DNA of 64,000 nt, taken from the NCBI GenBank assembly GCA_019415925.1, contig DXYG01000001.1:1-64000 (forward strand), written 5' to 3'. Below, in pieces: positions 32,996 to 41,049 of this stretch (position 1 is its first letter; every line of letters starts with the position of its first letter). Below the pieces are notes generated by a model. That model had not been told where the DNA came from, made no database searches, and worked only from the letters and a program-made list of their open reading frames with translations. Both the position numbers and the translations under genes were made by a program. This DNA comes from Clostridiales bacterium (GTDB taxonomy: Bacteria > Bacillota > Clostridia > Oscillospirales > Acutalibacteraceae).

Positions 32996-34875
32996 GCAAG
33001 GTCTTTGATAAATTGATTTCTGACTGCCAAAAGGCTTACCAAAGCAAATATCCGTTAATATTTATAAAAACGGAAGAACAGGAAATTATCCGTCGATTAA
33101 TTTACTCTGACAGTCTGGTAGTAAGACTGATGAATAAGCCGGGAACCGAAATCGGAGATATGTCGTATATCCCCTGCAAAGAAAACTGTATTCCGTATGT
33201 ACGTTATTCAGATAACGATTCCGGTGCTATTGTTAATGTGTTTCTTGAAAATAAAACTGTCAGCGAAATCAGATTTCCGATTATGAGAGTACTGCATATG
33301 TCAGCGGATAAGTCAAAGCACGGTGATAATTATACAGGAAGTATTATGGAGTTTGTAGACCGCTACGAGCGCAGTTCAGAGGATAACGGTGCCTTACGCT
33401 CAAGCCTTTATCTGCTTTACGGCGACCCTTCCTGTTTAACTCCCGAAATGTATGATTATTGCTCTATTATTGATGTTGACCTACCGGATTCTGAGGAAAT
33501 TTCAGATATAATAATTGCAAAGCTGAATCAGTATCCGTCTGAGCTTAAGCCTCCTGAATATTTACAGAGTCTGGCTTATCATTTGTGCGGTTTTTCTGTT
33601 ATACAGGTTGAACGGATTATAGATGCAATTCTGTCTGCGCCTGAGATTGACGGCTTCAACGCAATATATGATGAGGCTCGTACCAAAAAGCTTATCAGAG
33701 AACGCAAGGAGCAGCTTCTTAAGAGAGAAGAAATTCTTGAACTGAAAAATCCCGATGCCGAGCTTGAAATCGGAGGTATGCAGGGATTTTCAGAATGGTT
33801 TGAAAGGCAACAGAAATGTCTGCTTGAATCCGACCGTATGCAGCGTGAAATGGGAATTTTTGCTCCAAAAGGTCTGCTTATGTGCGGCGTTCCGGGGTGC
33901 GGAAAATCTATGGCAGCCAAGTCGGTTGCAGCAAAGCTGAAAATTCCGCTGCTTCAGATGGATATAGGAAAGCTTATGGGACGATACGTTGGTGACTCCG
34001 AGAAAAATATGGATAAAGCACTCAAGCTTGCCGAAGCAATGTCACCCTGTGTATTGTGGATTGATGAACTTGATAAAGGCTTCAGCAATGCCGGCAAAAC
34101 AGGAGATTCCGGCGATTCCGGTGTATTCAAGCGTATGTTCGGTATGCTGCTGACGTGGATGCAGGAAAGAACCAAGCCCTGCTTTATATTCGCAACCGCA
34201 AACGACATTACAGAAATGCCCAAAGAGTTTTTCAGAAGCGGTCGCTTCGACGCTCTTTTTGCAGTATATATGCCAACCTCAGATGAATGTGTAAAAATAC
34301 TTAAAAATCAGATGGAAATGGTGTCGGCTCGTGTCAGAAAAAATCAGAAAAGAGAGTTGTTTGATTCAGGCTGCTTCAACACAAATTTCCTCGGGGAAAT
34401 TGTAAAAGCCTTTTGCTTTAAAGTCGGAGAAAAGGATTCTGCGAGATTCGTTACCGGAGCAGATATCGAAAAGCTTGTAAGTATGGCATTGCGGAATATA
34501 TGGATTAATAACAGCGAATGCGGTATTATTCATCAGATTGAATGGAAAGATACTCTTCTTGACGTTTTGAAAAACACAACCGTATACGGCGACGGAATTG
34601 AAAATCTGGACAGCCTTGCAATGTGCTATCTGCGGCTTATCAGAAATAATTTCCAGCCGGCAGCAGGAGAAGAAAACACCCTGTTCTCACCACAGGACTA
34701 TAAGGTAGAATATGATGAAAAGGGCAACGTAAAAGCCGCCGGATTTATCGAAAACACTGATAAAACAGAAAATATGACAAGCTATGACCGCATACTTTAC
34801 AGTACCCTGCGTGAGCATATAAACGGCTTGGCTGTAATGTATGAACAAAACAACAGATACAAAATTGTACGCTGA
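32992..34875 (+). CDS. AAA+ ATPase, Ycf46/Cdc48-like
   Basis: 627 residues. Walker A is GVPGCGKS (299-306), Walker B VLWIDELDK (354-362), the pore-loop-like segment LMGRYVGDSEKNMDKA lies between them, and the second region of homology ends in FRSGRFD (414-420) with Arg fingers. The N-terminal ~250 residues (YPLIFIKTEEQEIIRRLI...) resemble the front of Ycf46-type AAA proteins, not FtsH. It is probably a hexameric remodelling or unfolding ATPase without own protease, which the two zincins of the cluster could supply. Coupled to the upstream beta-rich gene by an ATGA overlap. Confidence 0.8.
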   Translation: MSKVFDKLISDCQKAYQSKYPLIFIKTEEQEIIRRLIYSDSLVVRLMNKPGTEIGDMSYIPCKENCIPYVRYSDNDSGAIVNVFLENKTVSEIRFPIMRVLHMSADKSKHGDNYTGSIMEFVDRYERSSEDNGALRSSLYLLYGDPSCLTPEMYDYCSIIDVDLPDSEEISDIIIAKLNQYPSELKPPEYLQSLAYHLCGFSVIQVERIIDAILSAPEIDGFNAIYDEARTKKLIRERKEQLLKREEILELKNPDAELEIGGMQGFSEWFERQQKCLLESDRMQREMGIFAPKGLLMCGVPGCGKSMAAKSVAAKLKIPLLQMDIGKLMGRYVGDSEKNMDKALKLAEAMSPCVLWIDELDKGFSNAGKTGDSGDSGVFKRMFGMLLTWMQERTKPCFIFATANDITEMPKEFFRSGRFDALFAVYMPTSDECVKILKNQMEMVSARVRKNQKRELFDSGCFNTNFLGEIVKAFCFKVGEKDSARFVTGADIEKLVSMALRNIWINNSECGIIHQIEWKDTLLDVLKNTTVYGDGIENLDSLAMCYLRLIRNNFQPAAGEENTLFSPQDYKVEYDEKGNVKAAGFIENTDKTENMTSYDRILYSTLREHINGLAVMYEQNNRYKIVR

Positions 34876-34892
34876 AAAAGGAGGCGTAAGGT

Positions 34893-35069
34893 ATGAATAT
34901 AAGCACAAAAAATGAAATTATCTATCGTATAGAGGAAGCTATGAACAAGCGCTATCAAAAAAGCGCAATGCTTTCCGAAATTTCTGAAAGCAAGGAGTTA
35001 AAAAACGGTGATAAATCTGCTGATACCACTAACGGCAACAATATTATTTACAATAATAGCGGTTGCTGA
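34893..35069 (+). CDS. Small 58-residue protein overlapping the zincin start
   Basis: Begins MNISTKNEIIYRIEEAMNKR and ends in an Asn/Gly-rich stretch. It has one of the best ribosome binding sites in the cluster (AAAAGGAGG, 9 bases before ATG 34893). The last 62 bases overlap the zincin frame, so it may be a leader peptide that couples translation, or a true small subunit. Composition of the overlapping tail (TTNGNNIIYNNSGC) looks like chance, the first ~35 residues like a real amphipathic helix. Confidence 0.5.
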   Translation: MNISTKNEIIYRIEEAMNKRYQKSAMLSEISESKELKNGDKSADTTNGNNIIYNNSGC

Positions 35070-35679
35070 TTTCCTGTCAAACAAAGTCCTGTTTCCCGAT
35101 ACAGAGGTTGAAAATCTGCCTCCCAAAGAAATCATCGACGAAGAACTGATGACTGATGTTGACAGGGCTATGGCAGAAAAATCAATTGTCGTGCTAAAAA
35201 ATAATTTAGGCGAAAATCCGATTGACGAATTGCTTTCAATGAACGTTAATGACCGTATAAATGCTGTGGGCAATATAGCCGATGAGCTTTCACGGCTGTA
35301 TTGCCTTTCAATTAAATGTCTTAAATTCACGCCTTTTTTGGATAATTCCGTTTCCGGTCAGTATATCAAAAATACCGAAACAATTCAAATCAATATAAAC
35401 TATTTAAGAGTTAATGACCGTGAAATACTTTTCGACCTCCTTCTGACCCTGTTCCATGAAATGCGACATGCGGTTCAATGGTCTATGATTCAGGGAAACC
35501 CCGTTTGGGAGGCAGACGATAAACGGCGGCAAATGCTTGCGGCAAATTTTGCTCATTACATAAGCGCAAAAAAGGATGTTCACGGCTACCGGATGCAGCT
35601 TGTAGAAAGAGACGCAGTAACCTTTGCTGCAATAATTATGGCAGGAGTTGAGCCAAATGAAACAGATTCCGTATTATAA
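35008..35679 (+). CDS. Membrane-anchored zincin metallopeptidase
   Basis: 223 residues. An N-terminal membrane helix (residues 3-23, LLIPLTATILFTIIAVADFL) is followed by a soluble domain with HEMRH at 150-154, embedded in LLLTLFHEMRHAVQWSM, the HExxH helix of a zincin. A third ligand is not obvious; E168 in WEADD or a residue in YRMQLVERDA are candidates. The GTG start has AAGGAG nine bases upstream. It is the second peptidase of the cluster and differs from the M48-like one at 19847. The next gene starts inside its 3' end. Confidence 0.72.
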   Translation: MINLLIPLTATILFTIIAVADFLSNKVLFPDTEVENLPPKEIIDEELMTDVDRAMAEKSIVVLKNNLGENPIDELLSMNVNDRINAVGNIADELSRLYCLSIKCLKFTPFLDNSVSGQYIKNTETIQININYLRVNDREILFDLLLTLFHEMRHAVQWSMIQGNPVWEADDKRRQMLAANFAHYISAKKDVHGYRMQLVERDAVTFAAIIMAGVEPNETDSVL

Positions 35680-36064
35680 GCTTAAATCTTATCTCATGCG
35701 TGAACACGGTTACACTGAAGAAGAAGCAATCCATTCAATCAAGGAATTGAGAAAAGCAAATCCAAAAATCCGACAGGCTTTTGCAGTATTCTGGAAAACC
35801 GGAAAATTGCCTGACAAGCCTATATTGAATATGAACGCTAAATCTCTGATGAAGGAACGTGGTATGGATGAGCTGGGAGCACTTTTGGCTATTTCGTGGC
35901 TTGACAGCGAACCGAGGTCGGCACGGTGGACGCTTATGCATCCGATAAACGAAGTCAAAGTGTCAAAATCGGATATTGAATTATTGTACAGAATTGCAAG
36001 AAACAATAATTGGGAGCTTGACAAGGACATTTCTGAGGAGGATACCTCGGACATATCTGTATGA
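35657..36064 (+). CDS. Small acidic-tailed protein, unknown
   Basis: 135 residues from ATG 35657 (MKQIPYYKLKSYLMREHGYTEEEA). Two related helical repeats seem present: LKSYLMREHGYTEEEA and AKSLMKERGMDELGALLAI, and the tail is strongly acidic (DKDISEEDTSDISV). No known domain. It overlaps the zincin by 23 bases and probably is translated with it. AGGAG lies upstream inside the zincin gene. Confidence 0.55.
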   Translation: MKQIPYYKLKSYLMREHGYTEEEAIHSIKELRKANPKIRQAFAVFWKTGKLPDKPILNMNAKSLMKERGMDELGALLAISWLDSEPRSARWTLMHPINEVKVSKSDIELLYRIARNNNWELDKDISEEDTSDISV

Positions 36065-36208
36065 ACAAGATAAAAAACACCTGCTTTGTTATTTTCCTCT
36101 TGAAGTTTACTGTTAGACAGGCAAATATATAAATTACTCAGAATGAGATGTCTGTTTTGAATTAAAGCAATAAAAAGGATTACGAGAGCAGAAAGAAAAA
36201 GTAAATTT

Positions 36209-36382
36209 GTGAGAATTGACTATATCTTCAGATTTCATAATGAAAACGCACAGCCCTGCGTGAAAGATGCCAAAAGCCTTAATAAGATAAAGGCTTCAAT
36301 TTCAAAAGATAATCCGTTGTATCAGGTAATATACAGCTATTATAAAATGTCCTCAATGGGCTTGTTTCCGGATATTTATTAG
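36209..36382 (+). other. Short open frame, possible gene remnant
   Basis: From GTG 36209 runs a 57-residue frame (RIDYIFRFHNENAQPC...YYKMSSMGLFPDIY) with normal-looking composition but only a poor ribosome binding site. It may be the end of a deleted gene. Otherwise 36065-36472 holds no visible gene. Confidence 0.3.
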
Positions 36383-36472
36383 AACAGCACAGCGGCTAAG
36401 GGCTATGATTTCTCAAATAAAAATATATACCGAAACGTCATTTAATTTTGATTATTTACAGGAGGTAAAATT

Positions 36473-36856
36473 ATGACTAAAAATGAAAGATTTGCGGAAA
36501 ACCGTGAGCTTGTAAGCAAATGTGTAGAATGTATGATATATCATATTAAGAACGAAGTACCGGAAAAGGGAAAATTTCGTGCTCAGGCGTTCTGCTATGA
36601 AGACCCCGTCAGCAATAATCCGGGTAGTGTATGGATAGAGTATGATCAGCTTGACCCTCAGAATTCACGCAGATTATTTGTAGGCGCGCGGATAGGCAAT
36701 TCAAAATACGAGGTTAAAAGTTTTATTATGAAAGGCTCAAACAGCGAAATTATTGAGTATCTTCAGCAGGAAGGCACAATAGACGAGTTTACCGAAAACA
36801 TCTTAGAGCTTGACAAAGAAGCCGAGGATAAAAAAGGCGAATATCCGTTTTATTAA
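36473..36856 (+). CDS. Small soluble protein, unknown
   Basis: 127 residues with AGGAGG eight bases before ATG 36473. The N-terminal helix (RFAENRELVSKCVECMIYHI) is followed by a compact alpha/beta region (RAQAFCYEDPVSNNPGSVWIEYDQ...RLFVGARIGNSKYEVKSFIMKG) and an acidic tail. I know no family. It is the last intact gene of the cluster before the repair cassette and is set off by about 400 bases. Confidence 0.55.
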   Translation: MTKNERFAENRELVSKCVECMIYHIKNEVPEKGKFRAQAFCYEDPVSNNPGSVWIEYDQLDPQNSRRLFVGARIGNSKYEVKSFIMKGSNSEIIEYLQQEGTIDEFTENILELDKEAEDKKGEYPFY

Positions 36857-37214
36857 AAATCTATAACAACTTTCAAAAGTGAAAAATTATGAACATACAA
36901 GATAAAAGCAGAGGCTGGCTTTCGCAACAGCAAGGCAGTGATTCCTTGAAGAATACCCCTGAATCGCAGGCTGTCATTCAATATGAAAAATGCAAAAAGA
37001 ATCCGAGTTCCGGCAAGAGCGGCTTTCACAGTCCTTCAAACCCGGTGCCGAATCCGTTTTCATTCTGCGGCTATGCGGACACTCATCTGTCAACGGCGGT
37101 AAGCTGATATCCGCTTCTGAAACGGGCGGCTTGGCGGATATCGGTTTGAAATCAGCGACGGTGCAACATTACGCAGGGAAAATATGTGAAACATAACATC
37201 AGCCGTTATGGGGC

Positions 37215-37508
37215 TTGCCGTGGGCGCATCCGTTTCTGAATATGACGCCTGATAAAATTGAAGAATTTTTACCAATCGCAAAGGAGTGGGGCTTAGCCGG
37301 AATGGAAACAAGGTATTCGCTGTATGACGACAAAACGGAAAAGCTTGCCGTATCATACGCAAAGCGATTCGGTCTGTCGGAAAGCGGAGGAAGTGATTTT
37401 CACGGTATGAATAAGCCGGATATTTCCCTCGGTACGGGGAAAGGAAATCTTTTTGTCCCATATGATTTTTACTTAATATTAAAAGAAAAACACATTAAGG
37501 AGATATAG
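37215..37508 (+). pseudogene. PHP-domain phosphoesterase, C-terminal fragment
   Basis: 97 residues: WAHPFLNMTPDKIEEFLPIA, GMETRYS and SGGSDFHGMNKPDISLGTG are the last metal-binding motifs of a PHP phosphoesterase (family length about 280). The front with the first HxH motifs is missing. The stretch 36889-37205 before it has an open frame without recognisable content and is probably the scar of the deletion. It abuts the methyltransferase gene, so a PHP enzyme may once have belonged to the repair cassette. Confidence 0.75.
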
Positions 37509-37511
37509 TAA

Positions 37512-38192
37512 ATGAATAATTTGCGTTTTTTGGCGGCGGCTTATGTGCGTGGATATGCAAAAGCTAACGGCGGAAAAATAAGCGATGCACTGCTCAATTT
37601 GCCGCTTGAACAATTGGCAGATTATCAGATTGATGAAATAATAAGCTATGGTAAACAAAACGGACTGAAAATGTACCGATTCAAAGAAAAAGAAGATTTG
37701 CCTCGTGTAAAAATGGCGCTCGGATTTCTCAAAGCAGTATATCCCGAAAGCTTACTTGATGTAGGCAGCGGCAGATGTGTGTTCCTGTTTCCTTTTATGA
37801 GGGATTTTCCGTATGCCCGGGTGACATCTCTCGATATTTTACCTCACCGAGTTGAATTTATGAATATGATTCATCTTGGCGGTGTTGACAAGCTCAACGC
37901 CTTGCAGGCAAATATTTGTGACTGGAACATTCCCGATAATAGCTTTGATGTAGTAACTATGTTGGAAGTTTTGGAGCATATTCCCGAAGTGGAAAAGGCA
38001 ATCACGAATGCGGTGAGAATTGCCCAAAAGTATGTTGTGGTTTCTGTTCCGTCAAAGCCCGACAACAACCCCGAGCATATACATTTGTTAACCAAAGACA
38101 AACTTACGACTATATTTACAGCGGCAGGAGCAAAGAAACTACATTTTGACGGTGTAAACGGTCATCTGTTTATGACTGCTGCAAAGGAATAG
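37512..38192 (+). CDS. SAM-dependent methyltransferase of the RNA-repair cassette
   Basis: 226 residues, class I methyltransferase fold: motif I LLDVGSGRCVFLFP (about 81-94), motif II TSLDILP, motif III around ANICDWNIPDNSFDVVTMLEVLEH. The EVLEHIP segment and a later PEHIHLLTKDKL are in the positions of the ExxEH and His ligands of Hen1-type RNA 2'-O-methyltransferases, which partner Pnkp in bacterial RNA repair. This likeness may just be that of general methyltransferases. AAGGAG precedes ATG 37512, three bases after the PHP fragment. The RNA ligase gene starts 4 bases after its stop. Confidence 0.72.
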   Translation: MNNLRFLAAAYVRGYAKANGGKISDALLNLPLEQLADYQIDEIISYGKQNGLKMYRFKEKEDLPRVKMALGFLKAVYPESLLDVGSGRCVFLFPFMRDFPYARVTSLDILPHRVEFMNMIHLGGVDKLNALQANICDWNIPDNSFDVVTMLEVLEHIPEVEKAITNAVRIAQKYVVVSVPSKPDNNPEHIHLLTKDKLTTIFTAAGAKKLHFDGVNGHLFMTAAKE

Positions 38193-38196
38193 AATT

Positions 38197-39003
38197 ATGG
38201 AAGAAATGAAATTAATTAAATATCCTCGCACTCCGCATTTAAAAGGTTCAAGACTTCAGGCAGGGGATGAGGATTTATCGCAGATTCCTTTTAAGGCGAT
38301 AAAAGGAAAGTATATTGTAGTGGAAGAAAAGGTTGACGGCGCTAATACTGCTGTTTCCTTTTCTTTGAGCGGTGAGTTATTTTTGCAGAGCAGAGGACAT
38401 TATCTTGAGGGTGGCTACCGTGAAAAGCACTACAATCTATTAAAACAATGGGCGAATGTTCATAAGGATTGTTTATACAGCGTTCTCGGTTCGCGTTACA
38501 TAATGTACGGTGAGTGGCTCTATGCTAAGCATACGGTTTATTATGACGCACTTCCGCACTACTTTTTGGAGTTTGACATTCTTGACAGAGAAAGTGGAAA
38601 ATACCTTGATACTCAGTCAAGACGCAAGCTTATTAAAGACTTGCCCGTTTGCTCTGTACCTGTTTTAAAGCAGGGCGTATTTAACAGCAATGAGGAATTG
38701 CTCAGCTTGCTTGGTACATCAAATTATATTACCGAAAATCATTTGAATAATCTGAGAGCAGAAAGCCAAAAGCTCGGACTTGACATAGACCGTCAGCTAA
38801 GAGAAACTGACAACTCCGACTTGATGGAAGGTTTATATATCAAGGTGGAAGAAAACGGAGAGGTTGTTGACAGAATGAAATATGTCCGTTTATCGTTTCT
38901 TCAGACTGTTGATTCGTCAAAATCACATTGGCTGGAGCGTCCGATTGTGCCAAATAAGATAGCGGTTCCGATAGATTCTCTTTTTGAGGTGAATAATGAA
39001 TAG
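38197..39003 (+). CDS. Rnl2-like RNA ligase
   Basis: 268 residues. Nucleotidyltransferase motif I is EEKVDGAN (from residue 43) with the AMP-accepting Lys about 45; motif Ia-III follow as SRGHYLEG and YGEWLYAKHTVYYDALPHYFLEFDILD; motif IV is MEGLYIKVE; motif V is RMKYVR. The enzyme seals 3'-OH and 5'-phosphate RNA ends with ATP. Length matches compact bacterial RNA ligases of the Rnl2/KptA-operon type. It overlaps the HD-Pnk gene by 8 bases. Confidence 0.85.
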   Translation: MEEMKLIKYPRTPHLKGSRLQAGDEDLSQIPFKAIKGKYIVVEEKVDGANTAVSFSLSGELFLQSRGHYLEGGYREKHYNLLKQWANVHKDCLYSVLGSRYIMYGEWLYAKHTVYYDALPHYFLEFDILDRESGKYLDTQSRRKLIKDLPVCSVPVLKQGVFNSNEELLSLLGTSNYITENHLNNLRAESQKLGLDIDRQLRETDNSDLMEGLYIKVEENGEVVDRMKYVRLSFLQTVDSSKSHWLERPIVPNKIAVPIDSLFEVNNE

Positions 39004-40165
39004 ACTGAAAGAACTGATTGACTTAGTGCCGAAAACTCTGGATTTTCAGATTGAATGGGATAAAATTGAAAACTCCGTTATGAGTTTTTATGCCGGCGCA
39101 ATGAGCGCAACACAGCAAAATTTAAAGTATCACTCAGAGGGTGATGTGTGGATTCACACAAAAATGGTTTGCAGTTGTCTTGTAGAAGATACGGAATTTC
39201 AGGCTCTTGATGACAGGCCGAGACAGGAACTGTTCCTCGCTGCATTATTCCACGATGTCGGAAAAATATACACAACCAGAAAAGATAACGGCGAATGGAC
39301 TTCCCCAAATCATGCGCTTGTCGGAGCGAATTTGGTAAGAGATTTGTTGTGGCGGGAGTATGGTATTTGCGGTACAAAGGATTTACAGAGCTTTCGTGAA
39401 ACAATCTGTCTTTTGGTTCGCTATCATATGATTGCTCCATATGTTCTGGAAGCAGAGAATCCCGAATATCGGTTAATAAAAACAGCGGCAAACGGCGAGC
39501 TTGCGCCTGACTTTACCCTTAAACTTTTGCTGATTTTATCTAAAGCGGATTCAAACGGCAGAATCTCCGGGGATAATCAAAAGGGAGATGAAAATGTTTT
39601 ACTTGCTGCTGAATTGGCGAAAGAAACTGAATGCTATATAAAGCCGAAACAATTTGCATCTCCGTTTACGGAATTTGCGTATCTATCGGGCAGGAACGTT
39701 TCACCCGAAACAGAGCTGTATAACAATACAAAATTCGAGGTAATTATGATGTGTGGATTACCGGGAACAGGAAAGGATACCTGGATAAAGACAGTTTATC
39801 CCGATTATCCGATGATTTCGCTTGATGAGATTCGTAAGGAATATAAAATTTCACCCACAGACAATCAACAGGAGGTTGTTCGAATCGCAAAATCTCGGGC
39901 AAAACAGCTTTTGCGGCAGAAAAGGTCTTTTGTGTGGAACGCTACCTCCGTCACACCCGACATCCGCACAAGGCTCATAAGCTTATTTACAAGCTATCAC
40001 GCATATGTTAAAATCGTTTTCCTTGAAACAGATTACGCAGAAAACCTCTTTCGAAATAAAAACAGAAAAGATGTTGTCCCGCAATCAGTAATAGATAAAA
40101 TGCTTGCGAAGTTCACGCCACCCGAGCGTTTTGAAGCACATGGGATTGAATGGCTATGTATTTAG
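38996..40165 (+). CDS. HD-Pnk: HD phosphohydrolase fused to polynucleotide kinase
   Basis: 389 residues. The N-terminal HD domain has His at VWIHTK (54), HD at ALFHDVGK (86-87), then NHALVG and RYHMIAPY. The C-terminal half is a T4-Pnk-like kinase: P-loop GLPGTGKDT (254-262), SLDEIRKEY with the catalytic Asp, the lid Arg region FRNKNRKDVVP, and the tail FTPPERFEAHGIEWL. HD-Pnk enzymes remove 2',3'-cyclic phosphate or 3'-phosphate and phosphorylate 5'-OH ends, preparing broken RNA or DNA for a ligase, which the upstream gene supplies. The start is inside the ligase gene. Confidence 0.85.
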   Translation: MNRLKELIDLVPKTLDFQIEWDKIENSVMSFYAGAMSATQQNLKYHSEGDVWIHTKMVCSCLVEDTEFQALDDRPRQELFLAALFHDVGKIYTTRKDNGEWTSPNHALVGANLVRDLLWREYGICGTKDLQSFRETICLLVRYHMIAPYVLEAENPEYRLIKTAANGELAPDFTLKLLLILSKADSNGRISGDNQKGDENVLLAAELAKETECYIKPKQFASPFTEFAYLSGRNVSPETELYNNTKFEVIMMCGLPGTGKDTWIKTVYPDYPMISLDEIRKEYKISPTDNQQEVVRIAKSRAKQLLRQKRSFVWNATSVTPDIRTRLISLFTSYHAYVKIVFLETDYAENLFRNKNRKDVVPQSVIDKMLAKFTPPERFEAHGIEWLCI

Positions 40166-40177
40166 GAGATGTAAATA

Positions 40178-40894
40178 ATGGAAAACTATAATGATTTTTT
40201 GAACAGAATCAGTTATCAACAATCTGAACTTCAAATCGGAGAAAGCTTTTTCAATCCCGACAACAGGGTTTATGAGAAGGTCAATCCCGACAACACATTT
40301 AAGCCGTTTTACGGCGATACAGTTGTATTTGACCTTGACAGCCGTACAAAGACAAGGCTTTATAAGTTTATTGATAATCTCTATCAGTCAACACCCGAAT
40401 GTTTCTGTCAAAGGCTTGATAAAAATACGCTTCATATGACGCTTCACGATTTGAGTGCGTCGGATAATCTCGACAGTATTTCGTCGGAGGTTTTTCAAAA
40501 CGAAATAAAGCTTTTGCAGATTTTGAAAGCCAATCCGCAAAAGCCGCAGACAATTAAAATGAAAACAAATTTTGTTATCAATATGGTCAGCACAAGTATG
40601 GTTCTTGCGCTTGTGCCTGCCGATGAAGCAGAATGGAACAAGCTGCAAATCCTTTATGATTTAATAAATGGGGTTAAAGTGTGTCCGTATCCTTATCTGA
40701 CACCCCACATTACAATTGCGTATTTTAATTATAACGGTTTTGATGCAGGCTCTGTACAAAAGCTCAAAGAGGTTGTAAATGAGCTTAACAAAGAAAGCTT
40801 TGAAATTACTCTGAACTGTAAAAAGCTTGTTTATCAGAAATTCACGAGTATGAATGATTATATCAGCATTTTCAATCTTATTCGCAAAATGTAA
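40178..40894 (+). CDS. 2H phosphoesterase (LigT/cyclic phosphodiesterase-like)
   Basis: 238 residues with the two family motifs: LHMTLHD (His 86, Thr 88) and PHITIAYF (His 177, Thr 179). 2H enzymes open 2',3'-cyclic phosphates or similar ends. In this cassette it likely opens the cyclic phosphate left by a ribonuclease, so that HD-Pnk and the ligase can finish repair. AGGAG precedes ATG 40178, 12 bases after the HD-Pnk stop. A decayed second copy lies at 18393, in the same position relative to a 44-bp repeat. Confidence 0.82.
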   Translation: MENYNDFLNRISYQQSELQIGESFFNPDNRVYEKVNPDNTFKPFYGDTVVFDLDSRTKTRLYKFIDNLYQSTPECFCQRLDKNTLHMTLHDLSASDNLDSISSEVFQNEIKLLQILKANPQKPQTIKMKTNFVINMVSTSMVLALVPADEAEWNKLQILYDLINGVKVCPYPYLTPHITIAYFNYNGFDAGSVQKLKEVVNELNKESFEITLNCKKLVYQKFTSMNDYISIFNLIRKM

Positions 40895-40936
40895 ATTTGA
40901 ATGTTTTTATTCGCTCTTTTATAATAAGTGTGGATT

Positions 40937-40980
40937 TAATCTAATCCTTACGAGTAGTCGGCATCCTTCTGCCCCTGCCA
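40937..40980 (+). repeat. 44-bp direct repeat, copy 3 (candidate attachment site)
   Basis: Same 44-base layout as copies at 1001 and 18854; the core GCATCCTTCTGCCCCTGCCA equals that of copy 1. It sits between the repair cassette and the 3' end of an intact tyrosine integrase, 69 bases away. It is therefore the best candidate for the att site used by that integrase. Confidence 0.68.
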
Positions 40981-40985
40981 GTGAT

Positions 40986-41022
40986 TTTTGGCTTCGGAAA
41001 GCGATTTCCGAAGCCGTTTTTC
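40986..41022. terminator. Terminator between repair cassette and integrase
   Basis: GGCTTCGGAAA and TTTCCGAAGCC form a perfect 11-bp stem with loop GCGA, followed by GTTTTTCTTTT on the plus strand. Confidence 0.85.
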
Positions 41023-41049
41023 TTTTCTTATACCAAAACTTATACCATC

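Noticed and set aside
36889..37107. 72-residue frame with FSFCGYADTHLSTAVS end
   Set aside because: Poor start, biased and low-complexity composition, no family likeness; probably scar sequence before the PHP fragment.
40937..40980. The 44-bp repeat as the 3' end of a tRNA gene (it ends in CCA)
   Set aside because: There is no T-arm consensus or acceptor complement upstream in any of the three copies.
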